Source: Microthrixaceae bacterium (GTDB lineage: Bacteria > Actinomycetota > Acidimicrobiia > Acidimicrobiales > Acidimicrobilacustridaceae). From it: a DNA stretch of 52,169 nucleotides. Both the position numbers and the translations under genes were made by a program. Of this stretch, positions 7,235-16,069 are shown in pieces. Every line of letters starts with the position of its first letter. Positions within the stretch are counted from its first letter, which is position 1. Under the pieces are notes generated by a model. It worked only from the letters and a program-made list of their open reading frames with translations. It did not search any database and had not been told where the DNA came from. Location: NCBI GenBank assembly GCA_947446975.1, contig CANFHM010000010.1, positions 1-52,169 on the forward strand, given 5' to 3'.

Positions 7235-8038
7235 ATGGCACGCTCCGAACTGCAGTCCGAACTGCTCGCCCTCGCGACGAGCGTCGCCGCCGAGGCGGCC
7301 ACCATCCTCGTCGAGGGACTCGAACGGGCGCGCACCACCGTCGACACCAAGACCACCGGCACCGACATGGTCACCGAGATGGATCGGGCGGCCGAGCGGC
7401 TCATCGCCGATGCGATCCTCACCGCTCGTCCCGGCGATGCAATCCTCGGCGAGGAGGGCACCGATCAGGAGGGCACCTCCGGGGTGCGCTGGATCATCGA
7501 TCCCATCGACGGCACCACGAACTACCTCTACGGTCACGCCGGCTTCGCGGTGTCCATCGCCGCCGAGGTCGAGGGCTCGATCGAGGTGGGCGTGGTCCAT
7601 GATCCCCTCCACGGTGAGGTCTTCACCGCCGCGCTCGGTGACGGCTCCCGCCGCAACGGGTCCCCGATCTCGGCCTCGACCGAGACCCGACTCGGCCACG
7701 CCCTCGTCGCCACCGGCTTCTCCTACGAGCCCGATCGTCGCCGTCGACAGGCCACGGTGCTCACGCTCCTGCTGCCCGAGGTGCGCGACATCCGCCGCAT
7801 GGGCGCCGCGTCGGTGGATCTCTGCTCGGTTGCCTGCGGTCGGGTCGACGCGTACTACGAACGCGGACTCCAGCCCTGGGACCACGCCGCCGGTGCGCTG
7901 ATCGCCCGTGAGGCGGGGGCCGTCGTGGCCGACCTCGCCGGCGATGCACCGGACTTCGAGTTCTGTCTGGCGGCACCCGAGGCCCTCTTCGTGCAGCTCC
8001 AGCCCCTCCTGCGCGAGTTCGGCGCCGGGTCGGCCTGA
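7235..8038 (+). CDS. Inositol monophosphatase-family phosphatase
   Basis: A 267-residue Mg2+-dependent phosphatase. Motifs are EEG near residues 73-75, DPIDGTTNYL starting at Asp 89 (the family DPxDGTxNF metal site) and WDHAAGALIA near residue 210. Family members hydrolyse inositol-1-phosphate, histidinol phosphate, fructose-1,6-bisphosphate or PAP. In an organism that appears to make phosphatidylinositol mannosides (see the PimB-like gene), an inositol-phosphatase role is attractive but unproven. It is probably co-transcribed with the membrane protein before it; 65 bp separate it from the response-regulator gene. Confidence 0.88.
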   Translation: MARSELQSELLALATSVAAEAATILVEGLERARTTVDTKTTGTDMVTEMDRAAERLIADAILTARPGDAILGEEGTDQEGTSGVRWIIDPIDGTTNYLYGHAGFAVSIAAEVEGSIEVGVVHDPLHGEVFTAALGDGSRRNGSPISASTETRLGHALVATGFSYEPDRRRRQATVLTLLLPEVRDIRRMGAASVDLCSVACGRVDAYYERGLQPWDHAAGALIAREAGAVVADLAGDAPDFEFCLAAPEALFVQLQPLLREFGAGSA

Positions 8039-8103
8039 ACATCCCGAGGAATCCGCTCGGATTGACCGACCCATGACCCCGCCATCAGGGATGATGAAGA
8101 GCT

Positions 8104-8784
8104 ATGGGCACCCGCATCCTCACCGTTGAAGACGACGAGCGAATCCGCACGGCCGTGAAGATGGCCCTCGAGGATGAGGGCTGGGAGGTCGAGGAGGCCG
8201 ACACCGGCGAGGAGGCCCTCCAGTCGTTCACCCGGCAACCCGCCGATGTCGTGCTGATCGACATCATGCTGCCGGGCATCGACGGCTTCGACGTCTGTCG
8301 CTCGATCCGGCGGGTCAGCGACGTCCCCATCGTCATGGTCACCGCTCGTGCCGACACCCACGATGTCGTGGCCGGTCTCGAAGCAGGTGCGGATGACTAC
8401 CTCACCAAGCCGTTCGCCCCGAAGGAGCTGTCGGCCCGCATCCGTGCCCTGCTGCGTCGGGCCCGTCCCGCCGAGGTGGGCGTCTCCCATCTCCGGTTCG
8501 GCGATCTCGAGATCGTCCCCGATGAGGGCGTCGTGCTGCGCGACGGCGTCGAGCTCCACCTCACGAAGACCGAGTTCCGCCTGCTGGTCGAACTGGCCTC
8601 GGCACCGGGGCGGATCTTCAGCCGGGAGAGTCTCCTCGAGAAGATCTGGAGCTACGGGTACTTCGGCGATGGTCGTCTCGTCGACGTGCATGTGCGCCGT
8701 CTGCGCATGAAGGTCGAACGCGATCCCGCCAATCCGCGTCATGTGATCACCGTGCGCGGTCTGGGTTACAAGCTGCAACCGTGA
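8104..8784 (+). CDS. OmpR/PhoB-family response regulator
   Basis: A 226-residue two-domain regulator. The receiver has acidic residues VEDDE near 9-12, the phosphoacceptor Asp near residue 53 (LIDIMLPG), the conserved Thr in VMVTA near residue 80 and Lys near residue 102 (LTKPF). The C-terminal winged helix runs from about residue 128 and includes LTKTEFRLLVELAS and the recognition-helix region VDVHVRRLRMKVE. It resembles actinobacterial MprA/MtrA-type regulators. The kinase gene follows with a 4-bp GTGA overlap, so the two form a cognate pair. A TTGACC at 8062-8067 could be a -35, but I see no matching -10. Confidence 0.93.
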   Translation: MGTRILTVEDDERIRTAVKMALEDEGWEVEEADTGEEALQSFTRQPADVVLIDIMLPGIDGFDVCRSIRRVSDVPIVMVTARADTHDVVAGLEAGADDYLTKPFAPKELSARIRALLRRARPAEVGVSHLRFGDLEIVPDEGVVLRDGVELHLTKTEFRLLVELASAPGRIFSRESLLEKIWSYGYFGDGRLVDVHVRRLRMKVERDPANPRHVITVRGLGYKLQP

Positions 8785-10256
8785 ACGCCGTCACTCCCGA
8801 GCTGCGTCCCGTCCAGGCCCGGACCCGGCCGCGACGCCGCACCCGGATCATCGCCCCCGTCCGCCGGCGGTTCGGGCTCCGCACCCGCCTCACGGTCACG
8901 TTCGCACTCGGTGCCGCGCTGCTGTCATCGCTGCTGGCGGCGATCACCTTCGGACTCACCAGCGAGAACCTCACCACCCAGCGGGAGCGCAGCGCCGTCG
9001 AGCGGGCCGCCGTCGATGCGGCCCGCATCCCTGCGCAGCTGCCGGACGATCCCACCACCCTCGAGATCGAACAGCTCCTGCGCGACATCCCACTCACCGA
9101 TGGCGCCGCGGCGGCACTCTCCTATCGCAGCCGCTGGTACACCACCGACTCCAGCTCGTTCGACGCCGACGCCGTGCCCACATCCGAGCAGTCCGCCGTC
9201 GCTGATGGCGCAGCGATCACCGTCCATGAGTCCATCGGTGGCACCTCGTCGCTCGTCCTCGGCGTGCCCGTGCCGGCCCTCGACGCCGGGTACTTCGAAG
9301 CCGTCCCCATCACCGATCTGCAGCGCACCCTCGATCGACTCGCACTCACCCTGTTCATCGCCTCCGTGCTCACCACCGTCGGCGGCGGACTCGTCGGGTA
9401 CTGGGCGAGCCGTCGGGTGTTCGCGCCACTGCTCGATGTGGGTACCGCAGCCGAGGCCATCGCCGGTGGCCGTCTCGACACCCGGCTCCCCGTCGGCGGC
9501 GACAGCGATCTGGATCTCATCGCCAACCCGTTCAACGAGATGGCCCAGGCCCTCGAGGATCGCATCGACCGCGACGCCCGGTTCGCGTCCGAGGTGAGCC
9601 ATGAGCTGCGCTCGCCGCTCATGACCATCGCCGCCACCGTCGAGGTGCTCGAGAACACCCGCGACGAACTCCCCGAGCGCGCCCAGACCGCGCTCACGCT
9701 GCTGGCCGCCGACGTCGACCGACTCCAGCAGCTCGTCGAGGATCTGCTCGAGATCTCCCGCTTCGACGTCGGTGCGATCAAGCTGCACCTCGAGGATGTC
9801 CGGGCCGCCGAGATGATCATCCAGGCGGTGCGGGTGCTCGGTGGCGGCGGTGTGCCGGTGCGCTTCGAACCGGAGGTCGGCGAGATCATGGTGCGCGTCG
9901 ACAAGCGTCGCTTCGGACGGGTGATCGCCAACCTCCTCGACAACGCCGAGCGCTACGCCGGCGGCGCCACCGCCATCACCATCGAGCGGGTCGAGGACCG
10001 CCTGCGGGTCTCCGTCGAGGATCGTGGCAACGGCGTCCCCGTCGAGGAGCGCGACATCATCTTCGACCGGTTCTCACGCGGCGCCGAGGGCGGCAACCGC
10101 TCCAACGACAGCGGCGTCGGACTCGGGCTCGCACTGGTGGACGAACATGTGCGACTCCACGGCGGACGGGTGTGGGTCGATGACCGTTTCGACGGTGAGA
10201 TCGGCGCCCGGTTCGTGGTCGAACTGCCGATCATCGAGCCGGTGCCGACCGCCTGA
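8781..10256 (+). CDS. Membrane sensor histidine kinase
   Basis: A 491-residue kinase partner of the preceding regulator. An N-terminal basic segment leads to transmembrane helix 1 (about 36-58). An extracytoplasmic sensor region of about 125 residues follows, then helix 2 (about 188-209) and a HAMP linker. The H-box SHELRSPL has the phosphorylated His near residue 274, followed by the N-box NLLDNAERYA, G1 EDRGNGVP and G2 GVGLGLAL. The sensor region has no Cys and no recognisable PAS motif, so the signal is unknown. The arrangement resembles MtrB/MprB kinases, but no LpqB-like lipoprotein follows. Its stop codon abuts the convergent acyl-CoA dehydrogenase stop. Confidence 0.93.
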   Translation: MNAVTPELRPVQARTRPRRRTRIIAPVRRRFGLRTRLTVTFALGAALLSSLLAAITFGLTSENLTTQRERSAVERAAVDAARIPAQLPDDPTTLEIEQLLRDIPLTDGAAAALSYRSRWYTTDSSSFDADAVPTSEQSAVADGAAITVHESIGGTSSLVLGVPVPALDAGYFEAVPITDLQRTLDRLALTLFIASVLTTVGGGLVGYWASRRVFAPLLDVGTAAEAIAGGRLDTRLPVGGDSDLDLIANPFNEMAQALEDRIDRDARFASEVSHELRSPLMTIAATVEVLENTRDELPERAQTALTLLAADVDRLQQLVEDLLEISRFDVGAIKLHLEDVRAAEMIIQAVRVLGGGGVPVRFEPEVGEIMVRVDKRRFGRVIANLLDNAERYAGGATAITIERVEDRLRVSVEDRGNGVPVEERDIIFDRFSRGAEGGNRSNDSGVGLGLALVDEHVRLHGGRVWVDDRFDGEIGARFVVELPIIEPVPTA

Positions 10257-11492
10257 TCAGATCGGGAGATCGCCGGTGGCCGCCCGGGTGGAGCCGTGGT
10301 CGCGATAGGCCGAGATGGTGCGCTGCGCGATGCGCATCTGATGGATCTCATCTGCCCCGTCGGCGAACCGGGCCCAGCGGGCCTGCTGGTACATGTGCGC
10401 CAGCGGCGTGTCGGTGGAATAGCCGAGAGCTCCGTGCACCTGGATGGAGCGGTCGATGATGCGGTTCAGCGAGTTGGCCACGAAATGCTTGGCCATCGAG
10501 ACCTCGGCGGTGAAGTCCTCGCCCCGGTCGATCTTGTAGGCGGCGTGCAGCACCATCAGCTTGCACTGGTAGAGCTCCATCGCTGAATCGGCGATCAACC
10601 ACTGCACGCCCTGCTTCTCGGCGAGGATCGACCCGTGCGAGAACCGCGACAGCGAGCGGTCGACCATCATGTCGAGCGCCACCTCGGCCTGGGCGATCCA
10701 GCGCATGCAGTGGGCGAGACGGGCCGGCCCGAGGCGGTACTGCCCGAGCCGGTGCCCCTGACCCCGGCCGCCGAGCATGTTCGCCGCAGGGATGCGGAGA
10801 TCCTCGATACGGATCTCGGAATGGCCGGTGGAGCCGTGCATGGTCTCGATCTGACGCACCTCGGTCCATCCCTCCGACGGGATGTCCACGATGAACGCGG
10901 TGTTGGCGGCCTGCGGAAGATCGGGATCGTCCTCGGTGCGGGCCACGAGGATGGCGAAGTTGGCCCGATGGGCGTTCGAGATGAACCACTTGTGACCGTT
11001 GGCGATCCACTCCTCGCCGTCCTGCACGGCGTTGGTGCGGATGAGCGTGGGGTCGGAACCGGCGACCTCGGGTTCGGTCATCGCGAAGCAGGACCACAGC
11101 CGTCCCTCGCACAGCGGCCGGAGGTACTTCTCCTTCTGCTCGTCGGTGCCCCAGTGCAGCAGGGTGTGCATGTTGCCCTCGTCGGGGGCCTGGCAGTTGA
11201 GCACCCAGGGGCCGAGACGGGTGCGGCCCGATTCGGCCTGCACCATCGCCAGCTCCACATGACCGAGCCCCATCCCGCCCCATTCGACCGGCATGTGCGG
11301 CAGCCAGAGCCCGAGCTCCTGGGCCTGCCGGCGCAGCTCGATGAGTTCGGTGACGTACGCCCGTCGATCGGTCTCGGCCACCCGGTCGGCCTCGAGGCGG
11401 GTCTCGGTCGGCGCCACCACCTCGGCGATGAACGAGCGCACGCGCAGGCGGATGTCCTCGAGTTCCGGGGAGAGGCTGAAGTCGATGCTCAT
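10257..11492 (-). CDS. Acyl-CoA dehydrogenase family protein
   Basis: A 411-residue flavoprotein of normal length for the family. It has the N-terminal helical domain, the middle-domain strand CFAMTEPEVAGSDPTLI, NGHKWFISNAHRANFAILVART, and the C-terminal helical domain with RIIDRSIQVHGALGYSTDTPLAHMYQQARWARFADGADEIHQMRIA. The last stretch holds the FAD/tetramer contacts, but the family's usual catalytic Glu position cannot be fixed by eye. The family oxidises acyl-CoA thioesters to enoyl-CoA and passes electrons to ETF; the longer middle insert (PSEGWTEVRQIETMHGS) is like the FadE/ACAD10-11 group. It is divergent from glpK, with 44 bp between start codons. Confidence 0.9.
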   Translation of the reverse strand: MSIDFSLSPELEDIRLRVRSFIAEVVAPTETRLEADRVAETDRRAYVTELIELRRQAQELGLWLPHMPVEWGGMGLGHVELAMVQAESGRTRLGPWVLNCQAPDEGNMHTLLHWGTDEQKEKYLRPLCEGRLWSCFAMTEPEVAGSDPTLIRTNAVQDGEEWIANGHKWFISNAHRANFAILVARTEDDPDLPQAANTAFIVDIPSEGWTEVRQIETMHGSTGHSEIRIEDLRIPAANMLGGRGQGHRLGQYRLGPARLAHCMRWIAQAEVALDMMVDRSLSRFSHGSILAEKQGVQWLIADSAMELYQCKLMVLHAAYKIDRGEDFTAEVSMAKHFVANSLNRIIDRSIQVHGALGYSTDTPLAHMYQQARWARFADGADEIHQMRIAQRTISAYRDHGSTRAATGDLPI

Positions 11493-11504
11493 TCCGACAG
11501 TCTG
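11490..11504 (-). promoter_or_regulatory. Weak leaderless -10-like element of the acyl-CoA dehydrogenase gene
   Basis: Read leftward: CAGACT (11504-11499), 6-nt spacer, ATG 11492. It has C instead of T at position 1 but the same geometry as the TANNNT sites. Confidence 0.35.
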
Positions 11505-11524
11505 CCCCGCCCACGCCGTCGACG

Positions 11525-11539
11525 TAGCCTGCGGCCATG
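11525..11539 (+). promoter_or_regulatory. Leaderless -10 element of glpK
   Basis: TAGCCT (11525-11530), spacer GCGGCC, ATG 11537. Only 20 bp separate it from the divergent dehydrogenase element. Confidence 0.65.
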
Positions 11540-13027
11540 TCCGTCGTGATCGCCCTCGACGCCGGCACCACCGGCGTGCGTGTCATCGCCTTCGATCATG
11601 CGGGGCTCCCCGTGGCCAGCGCGTACCGGGAGTTCCCACAGCACTTCCCCCGCCCCGGCTGGGTCGAGCACGACGCCGAGGAGATCTGGTCGGCGTTCCT
11701 CGAGGTGATGACCGAGGTGGCCACCGAACTCGACCGACTCGGGGAGACCATCGTCGCCATCGGGATCACCGATCAGCGCGAGACGATCCTGGTCTGGGAC
11801 CGCACCACCCACCGACCGCTGCACCGGGCGATCGTGTGGCAGGACCGCCGCACCGCCGACCGATGTGCGCAGCTGCTCGCCGACGGCGCCCTCGAGCTCG
11901 TGCGGTCGCGCACCGGCCTCGTCCTCGACCCGTACTTCTCCGGCACCAAGCTCCACTGGCTGCTCACCGAGGGAGGGGTCGAACCCGGATCTGACGTGGC
12001 CGCCGGCACGATCGACACCTGGCTGCTCTGGAAGCTCACCGACGGCGCGGTGCATGCCACTGATCCGAGCAACGCCTCGCGCACCATGCTCTTCGACATC
12101 GTCGACGGCACCTGGTCGCAGGAGCTGTGCGATCTGCTCGGCGTGCCCATGGAGCTGCTCCCCGAGGTCCGGCCGTCGAGCGGTCGCTTCGGCGTCACCG
12201 CCCCGAACTGCCCACTGGGTGCCGGCATCCCCATCAGCGGCGTGGCCGGGGATCAGCAGGCGGCGCTGTTCGGACAGGCCTGCTTCACGCCGGGGATGGT
12301 GAAGAACACCTACGGCACCGGGTCGTTCGTGCTCATGAACGTGGGGACCGACTGCCCCGGTCCCGTGGACGGGCTGCTCACGACGATCGCCTGGTCACTG
12401 CCGGGCGCCGGCGGTGCGCCTCCCGAGACCACCTACGCCTACGAGGGGGCGATCTTCGTCACCGGTGCCGCGGTGCAGTGGCTGCGCGACGAGCTGCGCA
12501 TCATCGGGTCGGCGCCGGAGATCGCCGACCTCGCCGCCGGTGTCCCCGACAGCGACGGCGTCATCCTCGTGCCGGCGTTCACCGGCCTGGGCAGTCCGTG
12601 GTGGGACCCCCACGCCCGTGGTGCGATGCTCGGCATCACCCGGGGCACCACCCGCGCCCATGTGGCCCGCGCCACGCTCGACGCCATGGCGCTGCAGACC
12701 CGCGATGTCGTGGACGTCATGTCGGCGTCATCGGGTCGACCCATCATGACCCTGCGTGCCGACGGTGGTGCCGCCACCGATCTCGTCCTGCAGCTGCAGG
12801 CCGATCAGCTCGGCGTCGAGGTACGACGACCCCGGGTGGCCGAGACCACGGCGCTCGGGGCTGCCTATCTCGCCGGCCTCGCCGAGGGGTTCTGGCGCTC
12901 GCTCGACGACATCAGTGCGAACTGGGCGGTCGATGCCACCCTGCAGCCCGCCGCCGATCGTGGCGCCGCGGATGCACTGCATGCGCAGTGGCTGCGGGCC
13001 GTCGACCGCAGCAGGGACTGGGCCTGA
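11537..13027 (+). CDS. glpK: Glycerol kinase
   Basis: A 496-residue FGGY kinase with canonical GlpK landmarks: ALDAGTTGVRVIAFD (phosphate 1), ITDQRETILVWDRTTHRP (glycerol contact Arg-Glu pair), WQDRRTA, SGTKLHWLL, TWLLWKL, SNASRTMLFD, GVAGDQQAALFGQ with the catalytic-base Asp, GTGSFVLMNVG and the C-terminal LRADGGAATDLVLQLQAD. It phosphorylates glycerol to sn-glycerol-3-phosphate. No aquaporin or transporter is adjacent. A second, more divergent FGGY kinase lies with glpD at 37355, so this copy is the likely true GlpK. It is transcribed from a leaderless promoter divergent from an acyl-CoA dehydrogenase, which would link lipid glycerol and fatty-acid use (inference). Confidence 0.93.
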   Translation: MSVVIALDAGTTGVRVIAFDHAGLPVASAYREFPQHFPRPGWVEHDAEEIWSAFLEVMTEVATELDRLGETIVAIGITDQRETILVWDRTTHRPLHRAIVWQDRRTADRCAQLLADGALELVRSRTGLVLDPYFSGTKLHWLLTEGGVEPGSDVAAGTIDTWLLWKLTDGAVHATDPSNASRTMLFDIVDGTWSQELCDLLGVPMELLPEVRPSSGRFGVTAPNCPLGAGIPISGVAGDQQAALFGQACFTPGMVKNTYGTGSFVLMNVGTDCPGPVDGLLTTIAWSLPGAGGAPPETTYAYEGAIFVTGAAVQWLRDELRIIGSAPEIADLAAGVPDSDGVILVPAFTGLGSPWWDPHARGAMLGITRGTTRAHVARATLDAMALQTRDVVDVMSASSGRPIMTLRADGGAATDLVLQLQADQLGVEVRRPRVAETTALGAAYLAGLAEGFWRSLDDISANWAVDATLQPAADRGAADALHAQWLRAVDRSRDWA

Positions 13028-13034
13028 GGCGACC

Positions 13035-13724
13035 TCACCAACCCGTGGACGGGTGGGCGAGCCGGGAGGCGAGGAGCTTCAGATCGCGAAACCTGGCATC
13101 GACGATCCGGGCGAGCGCCGCCGCCTGCCTCCGTTCCCGGGCCCGATAGGCCTCGCCGTTGCGACCGAGCACGAGGGCGTAGCCCGCCGCCGGCAGTGGC
13201 GCCCACACGACATCACCGGGGCCCGTGTCACCGCCGGCGACCCGGGCCGAGCTCTGGCTGCCGGCCACGAAGGCTGCCAGCCAGCCCGGGGTCGGGGCGT
13301 CCCCCTCCGAGGTGATCAGCTCCCCGGTCTCGAGATCCACGATGGCCCCCCAGACCGCTCCGACGGTCCGAACCGCATGCGAGCAGAGCTCGAGGACGGC
13401 GTCCTCGGCGGTGGGTGCCCCGACGAGCATCGCTGCGGTCTCCAGCGCGTCGAGGCGGGGATCGCGCAGCGTCACCTCCGCCGGCCTGATGCTCTCGACA
13501 TCCACCCCATCCACCTGATGGATCTCGGCCACCAGCAGATCGACCAGCTCCTGCTCATCGCCGGGGAGCTCGACGACGAGCTCGTCGATGACCCGTCCCG
13601 CGCCGCGTTCGAGGATGTCGATGCCTGCGACATCGCCGCCGACCGCACCGATCCGACTGGCGAGCGCACCGAGCGCACCGGGTCGATCCGGCATCCAGAC
13701 CCGAAGGATGTAGGTGGTCTTCAT
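13035..13724 (-). CDS. ACT-domain protein
   Basis: A 229-residue protein. The N-terminal 75 residues form an ACT domain: TYILRVWMPDRPGALGALASRIGAVGGDVAGIDIL is the ligand-binding first strand, loop and helix, followed by VDELVVELPGDEQELVDLL. The remaining 150 residues (VGAVWGAIVDLETGEL, then VVWAPLPAAGYALVLGR) read like a GAF-type sensory domain rather than an enzyme. ACT domains bind amino acids. The gene lies just downstream of the AlaC-type aminotransferase on the same strand, but has its own -10 (TAGCGT, 7 nt before the ATG). An amino-acid-sensing regulatory role is plausible. Confidence 0.8.
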   Translation of the reverse strand: MKTTYILRVWMPDRPGALGALASRIGAVGGDVAGIDILERGAGRVIDELVVELPGDEQELVDLLVAEIHQVDGVDVESIRPAEVTLRDPRLDALETAAMLVGAPTAEDAVLELCSHAVRTVGAVWGAIVDLETGELITSEGDAPTPGWLAAFVAGSQSSARVAGGDTGPGDVVWAPLPAAGYALVLGRNGEAYRARERRQAAALARIVDARFRDLKLLASRLAHPSTGW

Positions 13725-13737
13725 TCCCGAGACGCTA
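13722..13737 (-). promoter_or_regulatory. Leaderless -10 element of the ACT-domain gene
   Basis: Read leftward: TAGCGT (13737-13732), 7-nt spacer, ATG 13724. Confidence 0.65.
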
Positions 13738-13799
13738 TGGAGCGCCGGTGAACGCCGTGTTTCGGCCCGACGACGAGGTGGAGAACGCTCGCCGAAGGT

Positions 13800-14981
13800 T
13801 CAGCGGGGTTCGAGACGGGTGAGCGCCTTGCGCAGGTTGCGCACCGCCTGCTGGGTGCGCTGCTCGTTCTCGATGAGGGCGAAGCGGACGAAGCCGTCGC
13901 CGCCCGGGCCGAAGCCCACACCCGGCGAGACCGCCACGTTGGCCTCCTTCACGAGCATCGAGGCGAACTCGATCGAGCCCATCTCGCTGTACGCCTCGGG
14001 GATGGGGGCCCAGACGAACATGGTGCCCTTCGGCGGCTCGATGTCCCAGCCGATGCGATGGAGGCCGCCACAGAGGGAGTCGCGGCGGGTCTGATAGATC
14101 TCGTTGACCTCGAGCGGGAAGTCGGCGGCCTCGTTGAGCGTGACGGTGGCGGCGATCTGGATCGGCTGGAACGTGCCGTAGTCGAGGTAGCTCTTGAGCT
14201 TGGCCAGCGCCGCGATGACATCGGGGCGTCCGAGCATGAACGCCACCCGCCAGCCGGCCATCGAGAAGCTCTTCGTCATCGAGTAGAGCTCGACGGCGAC
14301 CTCCTTCGCCCCCTCCGCCTGCAGGATCGAGGGCGGTCGGTAGCCGTCGAAGCCGAGGTCGGCGTAGGCGTTGTCGTGGACGATGACGACATCGCGCTCA
14401 CGGGCGAAGTCCACGACCTTCTGCATGAAGTCGAGATCCACGCAGGTGGTCGTGGGGTTGTGCGGGAACGACATCACGATGACGCGGGGCTTCGGCCAGG
14501 AGTACTCCCATGCCTCGCGCAGGTTGTCGAAGAAGTCGGTGCCGGTGCCGAGCGGCACCTCACGGATGTCGGCACCGGCGAACAGTGGGCCGTAGATGTG
14601 GATCGGATAGGACGGCGACGGCACCAGCGCGGCATCGCCGGGCTGCAGAAGCGTCCACATCAGATGCGAGAACCCCTCCTTGGCACCGATGGTGTTGATG
14701 ACCTCGGTGTCGGGATCGAGGTCGACGTCGAACCGATGCTTGTAGTAGCCGGCGATCGCCTCACGGAGCTTCGGGATGCCGCGGCTCGCCGAATAGCGAT
14801 GGTTGCGCGTGTTGTGGGCGGCCTCGGAGAGCTTCTCGACGGCGATCTCGGGCGAGGGGAGATCAGGGTTGCCGAACCCCAGATCGATGACATCCTCCCC
14901 TGCTCGTCGAGCCTCGATCTTGAGTCCATCGATGATGGTGAAGACGTACGGGGGCAGCGACGTGATGCGGCGGAACTCCAT
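13800..14981 (-). CDS. Class I/II PLP aminotransferase (AlaC-like)
   Basis: A 393-residue fold-type I aminotransferase. Its start ([21 protein letters not shown], then [17 protein letters not shown]) is typical of AlaC-type alanine/glutamate-pyruvate transaminases. [10 protein letters not shown] carries the Asn that contacts PLP, and [18 protein letters not shown] carries the Schiff-base Lys. The C-terminal [12 protein letters not shown] supplies the substrate-carboxylate Arg. It probably converts pyruvate plus glutamate to alanine, though LL-diaminopimelate or methionine transaminases are close relatives. TACCGT seven bases before the ATG lies in the 38-bp gap after the ROK kinase gene, so it need not depend on readthrough. 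Confidence 0.88.
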   Translation of the reverse strand: MEFRRITSLPPYVFTIIDGLKIEARRAGEDVIDLGFGNPDLPSPEIAVEKLSEAAHNTRNHRYSASRGIPKLREAIAGYYKHRFDVDLDPDTEVINTIGAKEGFSHLMWTLLQPGDAALVPSPSYPIHIYGPLFAGADIREVPLGTGTDFFDNLREAWEYSWPKPRVIVMSFPHNPTTTCVDLDFMQKVVDFARERDVVIVHDNAYADLGFDGYRPPSILQAEGAKEVAVELYSMTKSFSMAGWRVAFMLGRPDVIAALAKLKSYLDYGTFQPIQIAATVTLNEAADFPLEVNEIYQTRRDSLCGGLHRIGWDIEPPKGTMFVWAPIPEAYSEMGSIEFASMLVKEANVAVSPGVGFGPGGDGFVRFALIENEQRTQQAVRNLRKALTRLEPR

Positions 14982-14994
14982 CCGGACAACGGTA
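14979..14994 (-). promoter_or_regulatory. Leaderless -10 element of the aminotransferase gene
   Basis: Read leftward: TACCGT (14994-14989), 7-nt spacer, ATG 14981. Confidence 0.65.
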
Positions 14995-15019
14995 CCGGTT
15001 CGTCCGATGCCCTCCGGAA

Positions 15020-16042
15020 TCAGCGGAGCCGATGCTCGGTGCCGGCGAGCAGCGCGGCGCCGATCGCACCCGCCATCGGCCCCAGCGAGGCGGCGACGAC
15101 CGGCGTGGGACGATGCCGGCCGGCTCCGAGCACCTCGGCCGGCAGCAGTTCACCGACCCGATGCAGATAGTGCCGGGAGTGTTCGACGAGGCCACCACCG
15201 ACGAGCACGAGTTCGGGATCGAGGATGTTGATGATCGACCCGATGCCGATGGCGACCCATCGGGCGAACTCCTCGAACACCTCGAGCGCCATGGGATCGG
15301 CCGCATCGGCGGCGGTGGTGACATGTTCGCCGCGGATCGCTGCGGGATCGCCCCCGGCGAGACGCAGCAGCATCTCGCCGGACTCCCCCGCCCCGGACTC
15401 CCCTCTGCCGGACTCACCGGTGCCCGACTCCTGCGCATGCTGCACCGCCCGCTGGGCCAGCCACGCGAGACCCGCACCGGAGGCGTAGCGCTCCCAGCAC
15501 CCATGTCGTCCGCACGGGCAGAGCACCCCATCGCGCTCGACGACCATATGACCGGGCTCGCCGGCGAACCCGTGGGCGCCGATGCGGAGCCTCCCGTCGA
15601 TCATCACGGCGCCGCCGATGCCGGTGCCGAGCGCCACCATCACGAGATCCGCTGCGCCGCGTCCCGCTCCGAGCTCGGCCTCCGCCCACAGGGCACAGTT
15701 CGCATCGTTCTCGATCAGCACAGGGGCATGCACAGCCGCTTCGATGCGGTCACGGAGGGGCTGGTCGATGGCACAGCGCAGGTTCGGCGCACCCCGCAGG
15801 ACCCCCGAACGATCCACCACACCGGGCACGCCGAGTCCGATCCCGCGCACGGTGTGGCCGAGTTCCGCAGCACGCAGGCGCAGCGCCTCGATGACCGCCA
15901 CGAGCGCGTCGACGACGGCATCGACATCGCCCGGGGTGGATGCACGCTGCACCGCCACCGGTGCACCGGGATCGGCGGGGTCGCAGAGGACCCCGAGGAT
16001 CTTGGTGCCACCGATGTCGATCCCGAGCCGGAGTTCCGTCAC
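15020..16042 (-). CDS. ROK-family sugar kinase (second copy)
   Basis: A 340-residue ROK kinase: [13 protein letters not shown] at the N-terminus, [16 protein letters not shown] with the catalytic Asp near residue 113, [16 protein letters not shown], and the zinc-site segment [21 protein letters not shown]. It is a clear paralogue of the kinase at 2867 and lacks an HTH domain. A Glu/Ser/Gly-rich low-complexity stretch near residue 215 ([18 protein letters not shown]) is an expansion not expected in the family core. GTG 16042 is supported by TAGCGT seven bases upstream. The sugar (glucose, N-acetylglucosamine or another) is not determined. Confidence 0.87.
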   Translation of the reverse strand: MTELRLGIDIGGTKILGVLCDPADPGAPVAVQRASTPGDVDAVVDALVAVIEALRLRAAELGHTVRGIGLGVPGVVDRSGVLRGAPNLRCAIDQPLRDRIEAAVHAPVLIENDANCALWAEAELGAGRGAADLVMVALGTGIGGAVMIDGRLRIGAHGFAGEPGHMVVERDGVLCPCGRHGCWERYASGAGLAWLAQRAVQHAQESGTGESGRGESGAGESGEMLLRLAGGDPAAIRGEHVTTAADAADPMALEVFEEFARWVAIGIGSIINILDPELVLVGGGLVEHSRHYLHRVGELLPAEVLGAGRHRPTPVVAASLGPMAGAIGAALLAGTEHRLR

Positions 16043-16055
16043 CGGCGAGACGCTA
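16040..16055 (-). promoter_or_regulatory. Leaderless -10 element of the second ROK kinase
   Basis: Read leftward: TAGCGT (16055-16050), 7-nt spacer, GTG 16042. Confidence 0.65.
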
Positions 16056-16069
16056 CAGATCGCGGCGGA

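Noticed and set aside
8062-8067. TTGACC as -35 of the response regulator gene
   Set aside because: No TANNNT at 16-18 nt downstream, so a promoter could not be supported.
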